Shown here one piece after another: positions 14,401 to 27,700 of a stretch of DNA of 43,305 bases (the stretch's first letter is position 1; each line of letters starts with the position of its first letter). This stretch comes from Mesaphorura yosii (Eukaryota > Arthropoda > Collembola > Poduromorpha > Tullbergiidae), in assembly GCA_009869945.1 (NCBI GenBank), contig WIXG01000526.1, positions 1-43,305 of the forward strand, given 5' to 3'. The position numbers and the translations under genes are program-made. Below the pieces are notes generated by a model. It had not been told where the DNA came from and did no database searches. It saw only the letters and a list, made by a program, of their open reading frames with translations.

Positions 14401-17400
14401 CGTAACAGGAGAGCAGAAGTCCAAAGAGACGAAGGCGAGAGGAAGTTTTTCATGCGACTGAAGATACAGTAATATTCCTCGAGACTGTCAACACGAACAA
14501 ATATCACCGTCGTCACCACCAATACCGCACCAATGCCTTCTGTAAAAAGTGCAATTCCGCTGACGCAGGGCATGAAACTCATACCGCATATCGTCCACTG
14601 CACGGCACGGCATAGCCTGGCACATTGGACCAAGAATCTGAGACGGTCCGGCCAAAGCCAAAACACAACACAAGGCAGGCAGCCTTCCCAGATGCCTGAT
14701 ATCTCTCAAAAATCAGACGAAAGAAAAAATTCCACGTTGGCGTACATTATGAAATCAAGCATGTCATTTTTCAAACTCACTGTTCTTTTTTGTTTTCGTC
14801 GTGCTCCGCGTATTCGTCATTACGTAATCTGATCCGTTGCAACTTTCTTCTCCATTGCTTATTCCTTGCTCTGCATCCTCACACACGTTACAATTGAAAT
14901 CACATTCAAAGAAATGTGATGAGACGTTGCACAGGAAAATGTTACTGTACTTTTGATTTTGATCGTGCATCCATGCACGGTACAGTTGCGTCGTATCATC
15001 CTTGAGAAGGCTGCTTTGTTTTGCGTATTCATATCACATGAGACACGCTGCCGTAATTTTCAGATCGACACCGGCATAACGAAGCTTCTCTTTCATTTCA
15101 CTGCACGCTCTAGCATAAAATGCAGACACAACAATGCGGAGCAAAAAAAGGCTGATTTTGACACATGAAACGAAACTGCAATTCCAATTTCTTCCCATGT
15201 TTACAGAATGTGCGGGAGACGGTAGTCGCTGTCGAAACGTAGTCTCACTCAGTACGACTCCATTTTTATCTCAAGAGTCAACCCAGCACTGTTATTATCG
15301 CCATTGTCACGTCATCGTCATAAAGCGACCGCAAAACCATTTCTCAATTAGGTAAAATTGCACCTCGAAGCGAGTCCGAACGAGTGCGCGAGTAAAGTTT
15401 GCATTAGCGCTTGCGGACCGAATAAAGCACAAGTTAAAGGATACTTGACTAGCATAGCATGGAGACTTGAGAGTAATTCTGCATGAATATTCAGCATTCA
15501 GCTAGAGTTAGTTCAAGGAGTTTGCAATCCGCGTCCGCGCTGGCCGGCAGGCGAATGCCAAAGTAAATAAGATATTTGAGCTACCAAACTTTTGTGTTTT
15601 TTAACCAATTGTCTATGCTCCATTCAAAATAAAGCCTTTCGGGCTCCTTCACCTTGCCTTACCTTTTTCGCTAGCTAGTCAATACTGCAATTGTGGTCGC
15701 GACGCTTTGAAACCACCGAAAATAATACACCATGCGTTGTCGATTGCCTTTTTGATTCGGTATTTTGAATATCGGAGATGTAAGATGAGGGATGCTTGGG
15801 TTTGAAAGTAAATTAAACTATTATGCTAAGTACACAAAAAGGAGGGTTAAATATAACATAATGAGTCAATCTCTTCATCCCTGCTTGCATACGCCACAGA
15901 TTCATTGCACTTTTCTCTTGTTCAGCAATCAATTTTGCCCTCTGTTGAACTTGCTATTGCAAAAATTTTCGCATTTCTCATGCTCCTACAATTTGTAAAT
16001 CGTGCAATATAATTATGATAAGTATTTACTTTCTCAGCGAACGAGAGGATTCGCCCAATACGATAAACGTTTATGTCTTTTCGCCATAAAATTAATAAAT
16101 TGCACGCATTCTGGAGCCACGATAATGAAGCATAAATGCTCCTCCAATTAGATTAGCTCACATCGCGCGTCCATCGAGTTCATGTTCCTTGAACTCTGTG
16201 AATGTCGTGCACAACATAAACTCCTGTGCACTTTGTGACTCTGCATTCAGTAATTTCAAAGGCAGTTAAAATATTTGCACCTGTATAAGGAGCCTAATAG
16301 CTGCTGATATCTAAATCATAAGGTTTGATACAATAATTACCGTGTTTGAAGACGAAGAGAACATTTCGTGCTGTACTTGGCGTAAAAAGTTGAGCAAGTG
16401 CTTACCAAAGGAAAAGTAGCAAAGGAAAAAACTGCTGCACGCCAGCACGCCATCGTCTTAAGGAACACGCACCAGCCACTGCCACAGATGGAGATAGACT
16501 TCCTACTCAAAGAGAAAACCGAGCTCAGGGTTGCGCTAAACACACAAATAACGAACACGAAGCGCGGATAACGATAATTATCGTGGACTTTTCTGCGAGA
16601 TGGTACACAGAGACAACTTAATCCCCAGCCCGTGTCTTTCCCATTTCCGAATTACACTTGAACATCAGTTGTGTAATCTCCTCCAAATTTCATCGTGTCA
16701 TAAAGTACAAATTACGGACAATTTTGCGTACGAATATACAAACAACACAGGAACACTCCGTAGCCTGTAATTAAGTTGCACGTGAAAGATGTGCAAAGAG
16801 GAAGAAAATCTTCTTATGTCTGCTGCACTCGTGAGTCGAGTCGTCGAGTCTTGGGTCACGCAAGCAGTAGGAATGCGATAACAAACGTAAATGCGCATTC
16901 GTGCATCGTATCGGACGACGCTCAACATCATGTTCTCTGTATAAATAACCATAATTATGTTTTTTGCAAAAATAGCTGGTTTTTCATTTATCGGATTACT
17001 ATTTTACAGCTTCATTTCATTATTGATTGCAGTCAGCCTCTTCCTCTCACGTAACGTCGCCGTGTTTTTGCTTTTGCACCTTGCGCAGAAATTGACTCGT
17101 CATCGTTGCGTGCACCTGATGCTGATGGTGATGACGGCAGCACAGCTCAGCAGCGTTAATGTGTGATTCGATTCAATTTTAGATAAGCCTAAGAATGGAA
17201 CAATAACGTTGCTCGCATTGTGAGCCAATACAGGAACCATACTCTTCCTCAGATTTGAAAACGTTGCCCTCGGATGAACTTGGAGGAATTTTTTTAATCA
17301 CATGAGATTACGAAATGAAACTCGCGTGCATTGCATTACACTACGACGCCGACGCTACCGAAAGCACAAAGCAGCATAAAAGACAAAGATTTCGATTTCT

Positions 17401-18432
17401 TGTCAATTTTCTACCTCAGCTGCAGCGCACAATATGAAAACTACACAAAGTCTACACAATTTTCTGCCATTTAGAAAAAATCATATTGGATTAGTTTTTT
17501 ATGACATGCCAGAATAGTTGCTGACTCATTCCAAGACATTTACAGGCCTGTACCGTGTTACGGCATTACTGTATTGGGCATTAGCAGATCAATTGCACCT
17601 GCAGCTTGTTGCATGAATTGAGGAGGAAGAGAAATTTGTTTTTGAGAAGAACCCCAGCTCTGACAGTTCTGCGTCCGGTGATTTTGATTTCATGTTATTC
17701 ATTTGAGGCCGATTGAACTGAGAGGCAGTGAATACATACGAGGAGGTGACAAGGAAGTGAACGAGTAAGTTATTTGGGAATGGGAAAAAGAAGGAATCTC
17801 GCACACAACAGATTAAGAAAATTCAATTCATTCTTGCCCATTCAAGAGCAGTATAATGGGTGCGAGTTCAAAGCGTGGTGGTACTTGGATCTAGGAGACC
17901 GTATTGCCAACAATCAATTTAAATTAGAATACAATACCTAAATCGATTGAGTTGAATCATGCTCGAGGAGGAAGAGTAAACACCTTTATTTGCACCAATA
18001 CATCGATGGATGAATCACGGTTGCATTTTTAATCAGATCACGTTGGCCACTGAACAGTCAATACATTTTCGGGCTCATCTTTATGTTCTGGTGAAAGCTC
18101 AATGACTCGAGTGATTTTCTTCGCGTATATTTTACCTTAGCTAAACTGCAGAGCCTCATTCGTCACAAATAATATAACACACACTTCATTATATTGCAAC
18201 CGAAAAGCCGAATTGCGGATGATTAACGAATAAGAATTGCTTCATTCATGAAGTCGAAGAATTTGTGGAATGACTCACAGTCAATGCGATGGTTTGGAAA
18301 TATCTGAAACTTATAACTGTTCATTGCACGTAAATCATGAAAACTGACTCGAAACCATTGACTTTTCGAAATATTGAGCACGAAATGCAAATGTTTTTTT
18401 TATTATTGATGACATGTGTCCGTGCTTTCTAG

Positions 18433-18797
18433 GACGAAGCTGACCCTGGGTCAAGTCGGATTGATGCTTCTTATGTGCCTTGCGTGCAACGCAAGTGCAC
18501 AACGTCCATCTGCTCTTTCTGGAGGATTACGTCCACTTCTGGGCCTCAGCCTACGTCAACAGCTGTCTGGAGTTCAACTACCGCTGCCTCGATTCGACTG
18601 CGCCCCTGAAAACACTGGATTCGAGTTGATCACCGGCTACGTCTTTTCATCGCCCGCCGATCTGCTCGACTCACAGCCCGGGACTCTGATGCTGGCTGAC
18701 TGCTTGGAAGCTTGCCGTCTCAACTCGAGCTGCAGAGCCGCCAATTACGAGACTGGACTTTGCGTCCTATTCAGCGCTGACTCCGATCATCGACCAG
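18433..18797 (+). CDS. ZP gene, first visible coding exon: signal peptide and PAN domain 1
   Basis: The exon opens after a good acceptor (tgctttctag) in the middle of a codon: only the third base, G, belongs to this exon. The upstream exon therefore supplies two bases, possibly the AT of a split ATG. An in-frame ATG at 18464 would leave only about 12 residues before the ASA cleavage motif, too short for a usual signal peptide, so an upstream start is more likely. The reading covers the signal peptide, a Leu/Gln-rich linker and the first PAN domain, starting FDCAPENTGFE. It ends at CCAG|GTAGGC, phase 1. Confidence 0.88.
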
Positions 18798-21700
18798 GTA
18801 GGCAACAACAAAGCATGAATAATGCTCTGAATTCCCACACATGAAGGGCATGCTCATAATTTTTCATAATTAATCGCCCGCTCCGTTCTTCGTTCTCAAT
18901 TGCGGTTAATTAAAGAGGAGAACACTTCCCCTCGCTGCTCTGAATTAGCCTTGGTGAGATTGGCTTTCTTATCGCAGACTATCGCGTAATGTGAGAGTTC
19001 CCAGTATCACCGTCAAAAATAAGTTTATTCAAAGTTGCCCTTCCGGAACTTCAACCTAAATTCTTTGCATCTCTTCTCACACGATTACGTCGTCGACGAC
19101 GTGGTGATACAGGTTGAGTAAATTGCATCACACACAAACACCGTTGCTTTCTTACATGCAGGCACTAATGCGTTCTTGGTCTCGGCATCAGTCTGCTTCC
19201 CACCGTGCCACGCCATGGCGAAGTGATTCGTTATTCGCTGCTAGTGGGATCATGCGCATGCTCCTATAACGTTCAAGTGAGAATTAAAAAATAACTCTTC
19301 TTTCATGTCACATTCTTCCTATAATTCACCTTGAAAGGGTGTGAAAAGGATTTCGCGGCGACCGACCCAAGAAAGGGTTAACACAGAAGATTTCTGTCGT
19401 CGAGTCGTGAGTTTATTTTATAAATGAATGCACAAGTTGCACTTAACGGTCGCTCATTTGTTTAGAAGGTTTGGTCCCAGACCTAACGCAATGTAGCCGA
19501 CTTCAATTCAGAATCTTGACGCGACTCCAATTGCGAAGCAGTAATGAAATTAAAAATAGACGAATTGGGTGCTTTATCTTTACTCGCGATACATTTTATA
19601 CATGCTTCATTTAATTAAACTTCTAATTACAAATCCACGCCTCATTTCTTTAGCTTTACTGCACAATTCGGGCAACAGCACAAGTTCTTCAGATCTTACA
19701 GTCATTGGATTCCGAATTCGGATAACCTGTCCCATTTCGCATGAGAGAATGTTCCAAACATTATTTAAATATTTGCCTCTTACCATGTGTGAGTAGAAAA
19801 ACCGCTATGAATATCAAGAAACACATGCGCCATGCTTCTGCCTGCCATGTTTGAAGCCTGCGTCTCATTATGACATTTCCTTTTTCCCAAGAAATCTGGC
19901 TCACATGGCCATAAAAGACCTGGTTAGAATAATACGACGTAATTAAGTCTTTCTTGATGCCAGAAAAGCAACAATCAGATACTTGATCAGTAGTTCATTG
20001 TGTATGTAGTCACAACACACCGAAACTATGAATATCAAGCTGATTATTGTTTCAACTCACACGGCAATACAATGATAATTATTATCCGTACAAATAAAGT
20101 GAATCAAATATGACTTCATTTACATCATCATTAGCGAGCAGTGCCAACACAACACAGAGCATGAGTAGGAATACGAATAAGCACTCCGCGGTAGCAAAGA
20201 GCAGAAGCACCAGCATTTCATTTCCTATTTCCCATGCACTCAATGAGCGTCTTTGCGGAGAATCCCGTTAATTTTATTCCCTTATATGAACCACCGTCGT
20301 GCATGCTCCTGCATGCATGACTCCGTTCCGTTCGTATCAATACTTCAACTGAGGCCAGGCGCTCGTAGTTTAATGCAGAACAAACGGAAGGGTAAATGAG
20401 GCAAAATTATTATTATTACTTCAATTCTCATCATCATTTTATCTTCGGTAATAATACATCTTTGAATTTTTCCATTCCATTCGCGAACCGCGCAAATAAT
20501 GACTGCTTCGTTCAGAAAGAAATAGAGTCAATTAAGCCATGATTCTGTGCCGGACCGTCATTATTTGCGATGCCGACGCGGCCGTGTCCTTCAACTTGAA
20601 CGACCGACCATCAGGTCTAATGATACAGAATAACGTCTTTGCTTTTGCAGTGTATCAAATGAAAATGTCATCACAGATATCCCGCATTTGCCTCTTGGAC
20701 TTGTATGCGATCATTCGTGATTAGAGTCCATTCATTCCCCATCAATCATTTGCGGAATTCTTTGCTCAGGTAAATTGCGGACAGGTTGAGCATGAACATC
20801 CTTCATCTTGCCTTGACAGGGCCGCACACTGCAGTAGGTTACCAGTTGGCCTGTTCCATTCTTATGGAGAATCGTAATAGAAACCGTTTGCACGGCACAC
20901 CATGAGATAACGCACTGCGTACAAATCAGATAAGATGTCTGCAGTCATGCACTACCCCACGACATTTACAGTAGTGCGGTCGGGTCTGCAAAGCAGGCGA
21001 ACGAGTGTCACTTTGCCATGCAAACATTTTTTCAGTCACTGTTAATCAGGCATGAGCCTTCATTCGACATACTCACGCCACCAGCCCAAGCCCAGTATCA
21101 AAAGGCTCTGGGTTTTTGGGTGAAGACAAGATTTCATGTTTCGTGTCTTCACAGTTATCTAATTTACAAAAATGTAAGAAGATTTTTAGCACAATTCCGA
21201 GATGAGACGGCGATGCAGCTATCAGCTTTGTCTTGCCTTTCCGAAATGATGCAATGACTCGGCCTCGGCGAAAGAATGACACTTGACTCGGCTCTTCCGA
21301 TGAGATAATGAAACAAAGCCTCATGTACGGTGCGTTTCGTAATTGTTAGGGGCGGATTAAATGTATGTAAATTCCTACAGATTATATTGTGTCTAATCCG
21401 TCCTTTGTTGAGTTGCATTACATTTGACAGGCGAATAAACTGGTTTCTCCGTCTCACCAGTTTTATTTTTTGTCCTTGTCTAAACTTCCCGATTCTGATC
21501 CAAAGACGAGAGACAGAGTCATAACCTACGACCTTCCTTCCAATCACCTTATAACAATTACAAAAATCCAGCATCTCAACGACAAACATGTTTCTAACTT
21601 TCAAGGTGAACCATAATGAAATGCATCGTGACAATGCTTTTTTGCTCTCAATTCCGAGAATAAGTTTGTAAGCGTGAGGTCTCTCATTATGTCAGAATGT

Positions 21701-24700
21701 CAACAGAGAATGACAATACTGAAGAACCATAATGAGTACCCGGCAGGACTTCTGACTGCTAGTTGAACTTTACTTTAAACATGAATACAAACAAGCATGC
21801 ATATCCAGTCTACTTTTAATTAATTCACCATGTGTCGTGTCGTGTCGTCTGGGCTAGACGCCTGAGGAGAGGCTCACTCGTCAGTACTCGAATGAATTTC
21901 TTGTGCTGCAGCCTGCATGTTACCCTCATCATCATCTGCACACATTAATTCACCTAATTTCTTCACAGCCGGACTCCCTTTGTGTCGTTTCACGGTGACT
22001 GAATCCTTGTCTTTTTCGCAGTTTTCAAAAGAAAAATTGAAATTCTGAACATAATTTGACAATAATTTACAACACGCCAGGTTTCTGTGTAACTAGGATG
22101 TCTTCAGATTAGGCTCACTGCGGATGGAACGTGGCAGCTCAATCGCTTTGCACGCACATCGAAAATTCATTCCATTCAACTCAGCTAGGCGAAGAAAGGT
22201 CTGAGCTCAAACAAGGCGTAGGATACGAGGCATCAGCACAAAGCAAATGTATGCAAGTCTTGCGGTGCATGGCAGAAGGAGAATTGCATTTTTTTCACCT
22301 ACCTGCATTTACTTGCATACACGAAATCCATTTATGAATCGGAGTTTACTCAATTTGTGTGCCACAAAATCGTAGCCTTCATTCAGCGCGGTGGCGCTGA
22401 GTTTGAAACCTAATTTTGGCAACAAAAATGAAGAATAACGGAATGGTGTCTGCTCCCACTTAAAAGACTGGCCCGCAAGTCGCAATTGAGATAATGAAGT
22501 CGTATGAATTGTGAGCTGTCGGCAAACCCAAAATGCCAGTGCATCGTGTTCAATTGCATGCGCTTACTTTGTCTGAAGAAGGCTTAAGAAGTCGCTCTCA
22601 ATAAGGCAATTGAAAATGAAACAAGTGGCACGGTTCAGATTATTCACTTGTACTATTAAAATTACAAGCCGAACTGCGCACTGTCAATTAAATTGAGGTA
22701 AACCTAGATTAGGCTATTTATACACTGCATAACATTATTCATGGCGATCAAAGGAAGATGACGGCTGTAATTTATTTGTCAGCGTGCGCGTACTGTTTAA
22801 GTGGCCTTGTGTGTGATCCGAATTGCACCTCACATATGGACGAAGTAGTTAGAAAAGAACAGCCTCAATAATGCGCTTCCATTTCGCCCTCAGCACACGG
22901 TGATTACCATGATCAACTTCTGCCGCTGCACTGCACTTCACAAAAGTTACGATTCATGAAATTCCAAGAAATAATTTTATTCAAGGTGCAGCCGTATAAG
23001 ATGCAATGAATGCATGAGTTTTTGATGATGATGTCTGAGCCCCGTGTAATTCTATGTAATTACAATTTACAAACATTCATACATCTCAATACCTCAGAAT
23101 CACAATATTTATATCGTATGCGTATATTTTAATTGACGATTCGTCTGATTTCTTGCAGGAGCCCTGACATCCTCCCAATTTCCAGTCTTCACACTTTACG
23201 CACAAAAAGTCTGCCTGAGTGGACATTGCGAGCGCGCCTGGGACTATGAACGTGTTCCGGAGTACCGTCTCAAGTCAAAGACAGCTGACATTGTCAAGAA
23301 GCAGAGGAAAACCGGCAGCAGAACGAGTTGCATGGAGCTTTGTTTGTCAGAGCGTGACTTTGTCTGCAGGTCAGTTACGTTACGGTGTTGAGAATCCTTT
23401 GCTAATTAATTCTGTGCTTGCTTAGCCCGCTATGCAGCAGCTATGCTTTGTCATGTATCGCTTGCATCTTTCGCCTTTCCCGTCTCGTCCGTTGCGGTGA
23501 AGTGCTGGCCTGCCTGACAGGTGTACAAACTACGGACACAACCTCAGATAAGAAATGACATAAGAGGATGTGAATGGAATACGAGTTATCAATGCAGAGA
23601 TTAACTTTAAAAAACTGGTACAAGATATATTTCAATTTAATTTACTCTTGCTTCACATCGTAATGCAATGTAATGGGATCCTCAAGATGGTAATCTCATC
23701 ACATGCAGAGCAGTAAAAGAAAGATTTATATTTTGTGGGAACGCCTAAACCGAAAAGTTAACATTCCCTTGAATTAATTCGAGAGTCTACAGCAGAGCGG
23801 TGCTCGTTCTCATCTTTGTGAGCCCAAGGTAACGATACGATGTAATAAGTTCACATTAGGCCTAACCAATTAGAACTGCCTCGCAGCCATGTTCATATTT
23901 GAACAAGTTCGGGGATCTCGCTCGCTGTTGGAACAAACAAATTAAGTATTCATTCCACGAAGTTAACCTTAATCGCAATACATGGCAAGCAATTGAAATC
24001 ATCAAAAATCAACAATCCCATAAAATAAATCTCTTGCTCCGTGCTGCTCTGTTCGATGTAGACCTGACAAAGGAAATTCTGTTTCCCGGTGCATGGACCA
24101 GTTGGACGGTTTTGAGCTCTTATCTCATGTAAATTAAAATAAATTGCATTAACAATCCACCCGTCAATTTTTTCACACATTAATTATTTCGATCTTTCTC
24201 TTTGCGTTTGCCTGCGCTTGCGCAACACAAAGCTTATCGCCTATCACCTAACTGCATTCCACTCGATTCAAACGCAACCTCGACCAACGCTCGGACGTCG
24301 CGCCGCATTCTCCACCGTTCTACCGCCTTAGAGTACAATACGCAAACATGCATAGCCTGCGAGGAGGAAAGTTAAGTGACCAAAAGTGGTTAAGCGGTAC
24401 TGACAGCAGAAGCAGGAATTGAATTTGAATGGATTGAACCTATAAATCACGCTTAATTGTGCACTCTGTCGTAAACGGCGGCAAAATGAATTGTTGCCAC
24501 TATTTGCTTTCGGCGGTCGCAGTTTTCATTCTTTTTGTCAACAATTGAAAGCTTCCACAAGCAGTTGACACTTGCACGGCAATTTTTTATGCACGCCGGT
24601 GTCTGTGTCATGGTTAAAGAGCCGGTTTCGGCCCAGCAAGGGAATGCAAATGATTTACAGGATCTTTATTTAAAATTCATTAAACTCGCTTAATATATCA

Positions 24701-27700
24701 TTCATTGTGGGGAGGCAAAAAACTCTGCACTTCCTCTCGACCTCAACTAAATGGTCAGACGAAGAGCTGTGCAAAGAAAGTCATGGCCATAACAGGATAG
24801 AACTTGAACTTATAAATAAGCGGAATTCTCATTACGAAACTCAGCCATGTATGAACTCGAACGAAAGAAACACACAGTGAAATAGTTTAACCCTCAAATT
24901 ATAATTTCTCATTAGATGAAGAATTGAGATTCTTAGCCTATCTTTGTGTGTGAGCTTGTGCGAATTTTGGCGGAGGCAAGAAGGATGTGTCATAAACGCA
25001 AGCATATTATGAAGGGGCGTCTGCATGCTTTTCGATTGTTAATAGATTCATCTTCCTTTCAACAAGCACAACATGAAGGCATTAAATTCCCTGCTATGGC
25101 CATGCCACCGCCGCGCAATTTCTGCATCCTTTCTCTGTATTAACATGAACACGTATAGCGAAATGCCAAATATAGGTATAAAATTGACCATAAATTTCGT
25201 TCATTCCGGCCCCACGTGAATTATTACCCTCATGCATAAATTCGCTCCGCCGCCACGACGCGTTGTTCCGGATGCTTTCACCCTTCATTACCAAGGGCTC
25301 TTGATATTTTGCGTTTCGAGTCTCGACTAAACTTAAAATAGATGTACGACGATGTTAATACAAAATAGTTGTACAAAAATGGTGCGAATGTCGTAAAATT
25401 TTTATGGCTGCCGAATTAAAAATTCTACTCACGGAACTCTGCCGCAATTTAATTTAAATTAAAAATGCCTGTGAAGCTATTTGACAATGCGATACTGTAA
25501 ATATAATTTATCAAACGCTTCATTTCTTTGAGTATCGCTTTTGCGAGGGATAAACTGGTTTTGATAAATCCGAGATTTTATATTCTGGTCGCTTTCGACC
25601 ACAAAGAAAACGCGTCGAGTGCATTTTTACTGCAGGCTGGTTCGTCTTAATGGACTCAGGCATTGTAAAGCAATAAACTGATAATAATGCATGTAATGTG
25701 TGTACATGTATAATGAAATTATGATCGCATTTATTTTTTGTGAATTTATGGCCTTTTCATCTCTTAAGTGTTAATAGATTCCTCATATGGTCTTTATTAT
25801 CTCCTGCGCCAACGACAAGCCAAGTGTAATGTAATGTAGTGTAATGTAAAGTTTAATGTTTAACGCGGAATGCAAAGGTGAAGGTGACCGTTCATTCTCT
25901 CACATTAGTTACATAATAATGTGAAACTCAAAATCAATTTTTGCATCCAAGCTTAATTCAACCGCCCGTGTGTACGTGCGCATTGCGCATGTCTTTTATC
26001 TGTATTGCAAAAATTACAATGCAATCGCCGGGTTGACGATCCACATTCATTCATGACGCTCAAGCAAGAGTCAATAGCAAAAACCCACACATACGTAATG
26101 CACATACAGTTAGTAATTATCAGAGGTAGAGAATAATGATCTTTTCACATGAAATGTACTCTTTAGCCCGTGGACACTGCACAGCAGAAAAATGTGGTCG
26201 ATCCGTCGGAAGGGTCAAAGTATCATTTTCAAATTAGTTTAGCATTTAGCATATAGCACAAAGGAAACATTAGAGGTCAACGTTTCGATTCCCAGGGCAG
26301 AGGAATGTCAGTCAGTCATTGAGTCAGCATGTTCGTAGGACGTATTTTAATGTGTAACGCATGACGCACAATAATCCATTTATGCCCGGCGTTATGGTGC
26401 ATGATTTCCTTCAATCATGCGTTAGGAATAATCGTAAATGGGGCACGTATCCCGAAGACAATGGTCGCTTGGTCGGACCGGAAATGTGCTTGAAGATTCT
26501 TCGTGCTTACGTAATTATAGGCAACGTAACTCCTTCGCACAATAAAGACGTTGGGAAAGTCAATTTACAGTTTTAAATGACTAATTAATGAACTTATTTA
26601 TTCAAATGGCACAAGTTCCAAGTCGGCATTTCAATCGCACCAGACACGAACGAAGAAATAGGCAAAAGGCAATACGCGATGTGAATGAGTCAATAAATCC
26701 AACGGTACAAAACGACAATGCAAAGTTGCGTCATTTTATGCAATGCAGTAATAATGGCAATCACAATCACGGGCTGATTACGACCAGTATTGTGATGGGT
26801 CAACTACCGAAGGCAGAAAGGATATGGTCATTGGTACCGGCAGGCTGCAGCAGAGTGGAAGTGCAATTGCAATGATAAGATTTGTCGCAAAAAGTCACGA
26901 AACATGAATTCAAGCGTTCATTGTGTCTAAGTTTTTATTAACACTGAAGCAAGTATGCCACCCAAGTTTCGCGAGTTGACTACTTTTCCTACAAATTACG
27001 GCTTCAGAAGCATAAATTAATTCCCAATAATGAAAAAAAAGTAGCAGTCGTAAAATTTGCATTTACTGACAAATGCATCGGCGGCGGTGACTTCGGCCAA
27101 ATGCGAAGCAGGTTGTAACTCACTCGCCATTCGCCACTTGCAATAATCCGACTGACTTTCAATTCCAGCTGATTACGCCGTGAATGAATGAATACAATGA
27201 ATGGTAGTCGATCGGAACAAAAACTCGGACAGGCAGAAATTACAAGTTCGCAGTGTACAAGCAAGATGCTCCGGCAATAATTACTAAATGGCTGCAATAA
27301 AAAATGTAACAATGATAATGATATGTTAGTGTCGAAGTCTGAATGCACATTATTTTTTATGAAATCGTTTTGATGGATGGACAATAATGAACAAATAAAT
27401 ACATTCACGGGGAGAAACAGTTAATTTCCTTCGGGTTAAGGTCAAGAGGAAGACAATGCATGGTTCAGGAATATCTGGTGCACATTGCTTTTATAGAAAA
27501 ACACACTGATGCCACGAGATGAGTTGCATTACGTTGTCAGGTATCAGATCACCTTCGCGAGTCATGAGAAAGTGCAACTGTACCGCACCACATTCTTTGA
27601 TGTTGTTGTAACACTGCTAACTGCAATTGCCAAAGTCAGCCAGACCGGACCGTCGGGCGGAGAGCTCGTCATCATCAGAATTTAAACAACGACTTGTCTC

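Larger units (their letters stand above)
1..18432. other. Long AT-rich stretch without a supportable gene
   Basis: No reading frame here shows a recognisable domain, and none joins to another through matched splice sites. Open frames are short (the longest is about 146 codons at 11083-11523 on the + strand) and their translations look like random sequence. The stretch contains short simple repeats, many TAAT/ATTA-rich tracts and a few perfect palindromes, listed separately. Because the first visible ZP-gene exon at 18433 begins inside a codon, at least one 5' exon of that gene must lie upstream, so part of this stretch is probably its first intron, 5' exon or promoter. I could not place that exon. 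Confidence 0.6.
18798..23158 (+). other. 4.4-kb intron of the ZP gene
   Basis: It starts GTAGGC and ends tttcttgcag. It contains a 16-bp palindrome, a GTCGT triplet repeat and an antisense open frame of about 156 codons (21164-21634) with no recognisable domain. Large early introns often hold enhancers, but no specific site can be supported here. Confidence 0.85.

Noticed and set aside
26240..26300. tRNA-like B box (gtttcgattccc) near 26281
   Set aside because: The expected T-stem arms do not pair, and no A box or acceptor stem is found at the right distance.
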